A DNA stretch of 64,000 nucleotides from Puccinia triticina (Eukaryota > Basidiomycota > Pucciniomycetes > Pucciniales > Pucciniaceae). Position 1 is the first letter of the stretch. Each line of letters opens with the position of its first letter. Both the position numbers and the translations under genes were made by a program. The stretch covers positions 7,325,501 through 7,389,500 of the forward strand of contig NC_070558.1 of assembly GCF_026914185.1 (NCBI RefSeq), written 5' to 3'. The notes below the pieces were generated by a model that searched no databases, was not told where the DNA came from, and saw nothing but the letters and a program-made list of their open reading frames with translations. This document shows positions 58,601 to 64,000 of the stretch, in pieces.

Positions 58601-59745
58601 AAAAGATGATGAAAGTCTAACCTTTTGCTGAATCCCAAATTTCTCAACTACCAGACGTACCGTCTCAGCTAAGTATTCACCAGTGTGACTCTAGGAGAGA
58701 CGAATAAAGTCAAGAGGCATGGCCTCTAGCGTTGCTGCTGTATCTATATTGCCGGTTTCATGGAGTTCTAACCGGTAGATCACAACCCCCAGGATGTCAA
58801 ACCCGTTGGGGGACTGCCACACATCCACACCTAAGTACATTGCCCCGGTGTGTGCCTAAGATAACATTGAACAAGGGTCAGCCAACAAATCAATATCAAA
58901 GGAAACTGACTCACTTTCAAAACAGAACAGTAGCTCTGTTGTATTGCTGAGTAAAGCATGTGGATGTCCCTTGAAACCGTTCGTCTGCATGGTAAGTTCT
59001 TGTCAACTGTTGGATGGAGGATTGCCCGATGGCTAGGATCAGCCAGAGCTGAAAAGGGCCTCGCCGCCTTGGCACACCATACCGCACAGAGTTGGGCAAC
59101 TTAGTTGGGTAGTTTAAATGTCAGCTTTCTTATCACAATCAATTCACACATTAAGATTTTTACCTCTTTTGAATTGATGTCTCCGGTCCCCCTGATTCCA
59201 CAACTGGCCAAATTGGATTTCTTTTTGTCCTCGGCTTGTTTCCAGAGGCAGATTGAAGCGTGTTTGTTTAATTTTCCACAAGAGGAGTCCGATGTTGGGC
59301 GGTTGATCTTTGTTTCACATCTGATTAAGGATGTTAGCTCATAGATTATTTTGGAAGAGAGACTTAGGAGACAGATTCAATCTTACATTTGGCAAGGATA
59401 AGCAATCATTCAACAACCGTGCTTGTCAAGCTGATTGGACAGCTTGGGTGTCGCATATGATTTGTAGCTGGAACTGATTCCATTTGTAGCTACTTTCTGA
59501 GCCTTTCCTGGATAATTACTTAGTCAGAAAGCAATGTCAAACTATATTGAAATAGAAAATGGAAAGTTTTACACACGTAACTCTTCCTTGTCAGTGAGAG
59601 GGCGTCCTCCAGAAGCAGGCGGCTGACTGCTAGATGGAGTAATATTGAGAGGAGTATTGCTGGCTGCCTTGGGTTTGTCATTTGCAGGGGGTGAGGCCGA
59701 TGAATCGCGGGATGGGTTGGCTTTTTTTTGCTTGCGGGTGGCCAT
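55651..59745 (-). pseudogene. hAT transposase, multi-exon, inactivated
   Basis: Recognisable from N- to C-terminus in at least seven blocks: start at 59745 (MATRKQKKANPSRDSSASPP), a BED-type zinc finger (about 59155-59320; SDSSCGKLNKHASIC), a conserved exon ending SYCSVLK (about 58920-59100), GVDVWQSPNGFDILG (about 58830), SHTGEYLAETVRLVVEKFGI (about 58640-58690), ISNNASNN with WVRCFAHVLNLIVQ (58271-58546), RTRWNSTLLQLQG (about 56900), VLHPSFRDKYFKSAKW (about 56400) and the dimerisation helix VEWAFSFGRDYISARRHKLS (55800-55870). Damage: an in-frame TAG at 58691-58693 between RLS and SHTGEYL, the core Asp in S-D-N-A-S-N-N replaced by Asn, and a large insertion at about 56960-57800. Confidence 0.88.
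56960..57700 (+). repeat. Probable solo LTR inside the hAT gene
   Basis: Plus-strand sequence with a promoter-like TATAAAAGGAGC (57522-57533), a CT-rich downstream zone, three CCCTTATAACA repeats near the right end and AATAAA at about 57636. This is the layout of a Ty3/gypsy LTR. It separates two hAT coding blocks. Ends and target duplication could not be fixed. Confidence 0.5.
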
Positions 59746-59998
59746 CGGTTGGATGTCAAGGTGGAACTTGATTTCCGGCTTGGACTTCCCGTCCAGATCC
59801 CCCTACCCCCGGCGGGGGTAGGGGGATATGGACGGGGATGGCGGGTATGTCTGGGCAGTACCCGGTTGTGTGCCTTTTTTTTGGGAAAATCACGTACCCG
59901 GCACCGCCTGGACGGGTATCAGGCGGGTACAAGCGGTACCCCCTGGGCGGTACCCGGTACCTCCAAACGGGTACCTCTTTGTTATCCCTACTGTGGAG

Positions 59999-60085
59999 TT
60001 TACTCACACAAAAACTGCTTTAGCAGTTTGCTCTCAGGAAAACTGCTTTAGCAGTTTGCTCCCAGGAAAACTGCTTTAGCAGTAT
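59999..60085. repeat. Minisatellite, right half (split by hAT)
   Basis: TTTACTCACACAAAAACTGC then units CTTTAGCAGTTTGCTCTCAG, same array as 55215-55476; joining the halves at one CTGTGGAG restores the repeat phase. Confidence 0.85.
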
Positions 60086-60269
60086 TTGTAGCGGCCGGCC
60101 AAGATTTCCCCATGCGCTGAGAAATTCAGATCTGCGAGGCCGATACATTGCAGCAGTAGCGCATCGTTACAGCAATGTGCTACAACTTTCAAAAAATACA
60201 TGAATTTTTTGCCGCTTGCGATGCTCTGTATTGGCCATTACAACACATGTGTCGTAATGGTTTCACGGT

Positions 60270-61020
60270 TGCTGCTCGGCGAGCAGCACATCCATGTACC
60301 TGCTCGGCAAGCAGGTACTTGTTCCCGCTTGACTTCGCAGCGGCTACAGGTATCTGCTTGGCGAGCAGGTCATCCTGATGGCCGAGCAGGTAGAGGTACC
60401 TGCTCGGCAAGCTTTTACCTTCTCGGCGAGTAGGTCAACCTGCTGGCCGAGCCGGTACTGTTACCTGCTTGGCCAGTAGGATGACCTGCCGGCCGAGCCG
60501 GAGCAGGTACCTGTAACTGTACCTGCTCGGCAAGCAGGTCATCCTGATGGCCGAGCAGGTAAAAGTAGCCTCTCGGCGAGCTTTTACCTGCTTGGCGAGT
60601 CGGTCAACCTGCTCCGAGCAGGTACTGTTACCTGCTTGGCCAGCAGGATGACCTGCCGGCCGAGCCGGAGCAGGTACCTGTAACTGTACCTGCTCGGCAA
60701 GCAGGTCATCCTGATGGCCGAGCAGGTAAAAGTACCCTCTCGGCGAGCTTTTACCTGCTCGGCCAGCAGGATGACCTGCCGGCCGAGCCGGAGCAGGTAC
60801 CTGCAACTGTACCTGCTCGGCAAGCAGGTCATCCTGATGGCCGAGCAGGTAAAAGTACCCTCTCGGCGAGCTTTTACCTGCTCGGCGAGTAGGTCAACCT
60901 GCTCGCCGAGCAGGTGCTCAGGTGCCTGGCGACAGGGTACTGTTACCTGCCTGGCCAGCAGGTTGACCTGCTCGCTGACCAGGTACCTGAACCTGCTCGG
61001 CCAGCAGCTTGGCAGGTTGA
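60270..61020. repeat. Palindromic minisatellite on CTGCTCGGC arms
   Basis: Mixed-orientation units such as TACCTGCTCGGCAAGCAGGT, CATCCTGATGGCCGAGCAGGT and GCTTTTACCTGCTCGGCCAG, with GGCCGAGC/GCTCGGCC stems. Half-units of about 46 bp alternate with shorter linkers (ACCTGTAACTGT), making a higher-order unit of roughly 120-180 bp. Confidence 0.8.
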
Positions 61021-61730
61021 CCTACTGGATACAAAGGTGGCCAGTCTACAATAAATGTGATGCAGCTATCCGCGCGCTAGCATTAACAATAACTGCAAAA
61101 ATGATAAGCGCAGGGCACTAATTTACTCTACAGCCCTGGATTTTTTAGAGTAAAGTAGCAACACACCATTATTTCTGACAATGTTCCAGGTCATCAATAT
61201 TTTTCTGTCAATAAGTAGACAGACTTGCAACTGTATAACTTTGTTTGTTTCAGTAAATTTAATTTATTCAGATGCTTGAATTGTGCCATTAATTCAGCTC
61301 ATCATTGTAGGAAAAACATGTTCATGCAACAAAATATTTAATTTGACAAGCAAAATACTGGTACAGGAGAATGAAACCATAGATGACTAAAAGCATAGAT
61401 GTAAGACTAAAAAATACAAATGAAAAATCATACTGGGGAGTTGGAAGATCAGAAAAGACTTGAAAAGAGAACAGGGGTGTCAATACACTTTTTGATGATG
61501 TCAGCATCCTCTCAATTTCTGGTCATGAGGATCTGTCACAACTTGAGTTGGAACTTTAAAACCAAAAGGGAATTCTCAATCTAGAAAATTTCTGGCAAGT
61601 TGAAGTAGGGAGGGAAGTAGATTAGTAAAAAGAAACTGCAAACGGTCAAAGCTTCCTTGAAGATAAGCCATCCTCACACAGCTGTGACTGTCTGCAACAG
61701 CCGTCCCTGTCAGTAGTTGTATAAGTAGCA
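61021..61730. other. AT-rich intergenic, no gene seen
   Basis: Unique-looking AT-rich sequence, no repeat family or exon recognised. Confidence 0.4.
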
Positions 61731-63266
61731 TCAGCAATGTGGAGTCAGAATTGGAGGTGGAAGAGCTGGGGACTGTTGATGGTGCTGCTCCTGGAGCATG
61801 GTTGGCACTGTGCGCCGGATGCAAAGTGCCCTGCTGATTGTGCGGCTTTTCCTGACCTTGTCAAGCCCAAGGCCAGGCATCAAGCCCCTTCCCATGCTCA
61901 TATTCTCCGTCCTGCTCTCAATCCTTGACAGCAGAAGTGGTTTATGAGGGGGAGGTAAAGACAGCGCCAATGGGGCAGGAGACATGGCTGGCGTTGAGGG
62001 AGCTCGGGACCGGCTGCTTGGCCCGGCCGCTGCCATCGCCCACCGCCACTGCCCTCATCTGAGTTATTGTTCTTGCTCCGGAGGCTGGGGGCGCCCATGA
62101 TAAACATTGCAGCAGAGGGGGAGGGGTTCTTGAAGAGCTAAGAACGCACAGAGGTCAGATAGAGGGGTATGAGGGTGCATGGTGAGGGGAGGGGGGAGGA
62201 GGAGGACGGACCCAGGAGTGGAGTTTCTTGATAACCTGGTCAAGCGGGCTGTGGGGCACAAAGGTATGGGAAAGGGGGCCAGCAGTAGCCGCCGCTGGCA
62301 AGTTGATATCATGCTGTTGGTGTTGTTGGGAGGAGGAGGAAGGACATGGAGGGTTAGAGAATGATGGGGGGCAGGAGGCGGCGGCAGATGGGTGGGTAGA
62401 GAGGAAGTGGTTGCGGACAGCGCGTTTACTGAGGAGAAGCTGGCGGTGGACCCAGGCGGAGAAGTTGAGGGAGCTCAGGAAGGCGTGTAGAAGGTAGAGG
62501 CGGAGAAGCTGGCCATGAGCCGGGATCAAAACTCAAATGTGGTGGTGTGTTCCTTCAAGGACTTGAGGAAAAGATTGGATTTGAAGGAGGCTGTCCGGCG
62601 GGGCTCTCTGCCTATCTCTCTGTCCCCCGTCGAAAATATGAGCATATACTACTGCACAACCAAAATAAAAGATCCAGGAGGAGAAACCACTCACTCGACC
62701 ACTGGCAGCAGGGGGTGAAGTAGCTTTGGCAATGGAGGTGCTTGGGGAACTGCTTAGGGAGCACGGAGAAATGCCAGGCAATGAAGATTTTGACCTGGTG
62801 GTAGTCCTTGCACGCAAGACAGAGCGGGAGCTGCTTGACCACCACATTGTTCTTGTGCAGCACCTGCTCCGCTCCGTCAGCAGCCCGATGTCGTGGTTGA
62901 GAGTTGCAGACACAGCACATTCGGCCAGGGATTCTCCTGCTATTGAGGTCGCCACCATTGTGTCGCCGAGACAGCTGTTGGATGAGAGAAATCAAGTCAG
63001 CCATAATACACATAGCAATTGTGGAAGATTGAGGGACCAGACAACAAACAAGCCACTGAAGCTACCTCGGCGCCGAGTTAGTACTTGTTGATTGACGACC
63101 CCAGCCTGGCAAGAGCAACGAAAGCGCCCAGGGAGATCATCCAATGGCGAGGGCACCGCCTAGCGGTGGTCAGAGAATAGTATAGTCTGGTCAGGTTATG
63201 CAACAGTTGGGAGGAGTTCATCTTTGTGCTCATGCTTACATATGTGTTGAGTGCTTTTGCCTGCAA
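61731..63266 (-). CDS. Possible multi-exon gene of unknown product
   Basis: Minus-strand blocks suggest a gene but the model is incomplete. A first exon (to 63078 or so; MNSSQLLHNLTRLYYSLTTA, MISLGAFVALARLGSSINK) ends at GTACTAAC and can splice to an acceptor CATCCAACAG, giving LSRRHNGGDLNSRRI, then CCVCNSQPRHRAADGAEQVL and LPLCLACKDYHQ: two CXXC pairs about 32 residues apart, a likely zinc site. Downstream frames (LLRLYLLHAFLSSLNFSAWV, then Ser/Pro/His-rich sequence) are of higher GC than the flanks. Could be a membrane protein with a zinc-binding segment, or a repeat-derived artefact. Later exons are not resolved. Confidence 0.35.
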
Positions 63267-63477
63267 TGGCCATCGTGGCGCAACATTGTTTTGTGTAATT
63301 GGGAGCTTGGCAACGGCCTAATGGTTGAAACTGGGTACCAGGGTCGAGGCGTCGAGCTGGAGGGGAGAAGTTGGGCAGTTTTGTTGTGTCTGAATGGCTA
63401 TTTAATGAAGCCTGATGAGTAGTATTGTTTGCCCCAGGCATCCTCTGCTGCTGTAATTCCAGCGCGCGGTTTGTCCT

Positions 63478-64000
63478 CAACCCCCTCCGCTGTTGCACTT
63501 GCACAGTTTGAGGGGCTCTACTCGGTGGCCCCCCTTTGCATAATGCCTTTACTGCGCGCGCTGGGGGTCATCCACCCACTATTTTAAACCCTGCTAGACA
63601 GGGATGGATAGTGGGTCCAGTTTGTGGTGTTTGGATTTTGTTTTTTTGAAAGGGGGAACCCTTGCATTTTTTTTTTAATTTGGTTAATTTTTAGGGGAAA
63701 CCCTTGATCTTTGTTTCTGTGTTTCTCTGTCTTTAATAAACTTGGATGTGCGCCAAAATTAGTAGGAAAATAACTGCTGACTGTGTAACTTTTGCGTTAC
63801 ACACCCAAAATGTCCACAAATTTCAGGGATATCTTAAGACTGCATAAACTCTGTGATATAGAATTTCTGGCATTATTGTTCCATCAGAACATGACACATA
63901 AGGGGTGTGCCAAATGCTCAGTAGGAAATGACTGCTAACTGTGTAACTTTTGTGTTACACAACCAAACAGTCTAAAATCTTCAGGGATATTTCAAGACTG
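63478..64000. repeat. Dispersed repeats at the right edge
   Basis: 63478-63590 shares blocks with 18482-18600. 63630-63755 matches 46320-46450 (GGGGAAACCCTTGA, TTTAATAAACTTGGATG). 63770-63862 and 63909-64000 are two direct copies about 138 bp apart (GTGTAACTTTTGCGTTACAC, TTCAGGGATAT-T-AAGACTG), the second cut by the window edge. Probably retroelement 3' sequence. Confidence 0.6.

Larger units (their letters stand above)
55477..59990 (-). mobile_element. hAT transposon, 4.5 kb, decayed
   Basis: Left end TAAAAATGGCAAACAGG and the reverse complement of the right end (TAGGGATAACAAAGAGG) are imperfect inverted repeats, and the 8-bp target duplication CTGTGGAG is perfect (55469-55476, 59991-59998). 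Both subterminal zones are rich in GGTACC and GGGCGG words. Encodes one minus-strand transposase gene. It landed within a minisatellite unit, splitting the array. Confidence 0.9.

Noticed and set aside
59756..60007. Proline/glycine-rich frames in hAT right end
   Set aside because: They read through GGTACC and CCCC-rich subterminal repeats of the transposon.

Overview
This window looks like nuclear DNA of a basidiomycete, most probably a rust fungus (Pucciniales, Puccinia-like). Genes have many short GT-AG introns, conserved eukaryotic housekeeping genes sit far apart, the space between is packed with nested transposons and minisatellites, and there is a pair of short secreted-protein genes of the kind common in plant-parasitic rusts. 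The lineage call is from gene and repeat style; no marker gene was compared.

Layout. 1-3420: ALG11 (minus strand, cut by the left edge) and MSP1 (plus strand), head to head. 3421-8122: repeat debris, including a Ty3/gypsy integrase scrap. 8123-8906: ribosomal protein L16/uL13 (minus). 9300-15759: a run of non-autonomous terminal-inverted-repeat (TIR) elements, two of which carry palindromic minisatellites. 16222-20590: two paralogous multi-exon genes for secreted proteins (minus). 21836-25265: a six-exon gene for a ~979-residue coiled-coil, single-membrane-segment protein (plus). 26861-28539: a hAT-type non-autonomous element filled by a 46-bp palindromic array. 30415-33431: a protein with a ~230-residue module of unknown function, followed by a decayed tandem copy. 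33501-39908: a Ty1/copia retrotransposon (minus) with identical 98-bp LTRs and a CATGT target duplication, itself interrupted by a 1578-bp TIR element (34657-36234) holding a (TGTA)n tract and another 46-bp palindromic array. 41235-41699: a small element built almost wholly of TAGCG/CGCTA words. 43690-45745 and 48640-49500: two more palindromic arrays. 53374-54353: a URE2/YghU-type glutathione transferase with a GC-AG intron. 55477-59990: a decayed hAT transposon that split an older minisatellite. 60270-61020: another palindromic array. The rest is repeat-derived or featureless.

The most unusual pattern is the set of palindromic minisatellites. At least six arrays have different sequence but nearly the same period (44-46 bp) and the same plan (stem, short loop, complementary stem, short linker). 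Several lie inside TIR elements of different superfamilies whose target duplications I could locate. Second is the pair of candidate effector genes, and third is a recurring catalytic Asp-to-Asn change in both transposons, always explicable as TCG to TTG, which suggests a RIP-like or methyl-cytosine decay process. All coordinates, splice sites and alignments were read by eye; no database search was run.
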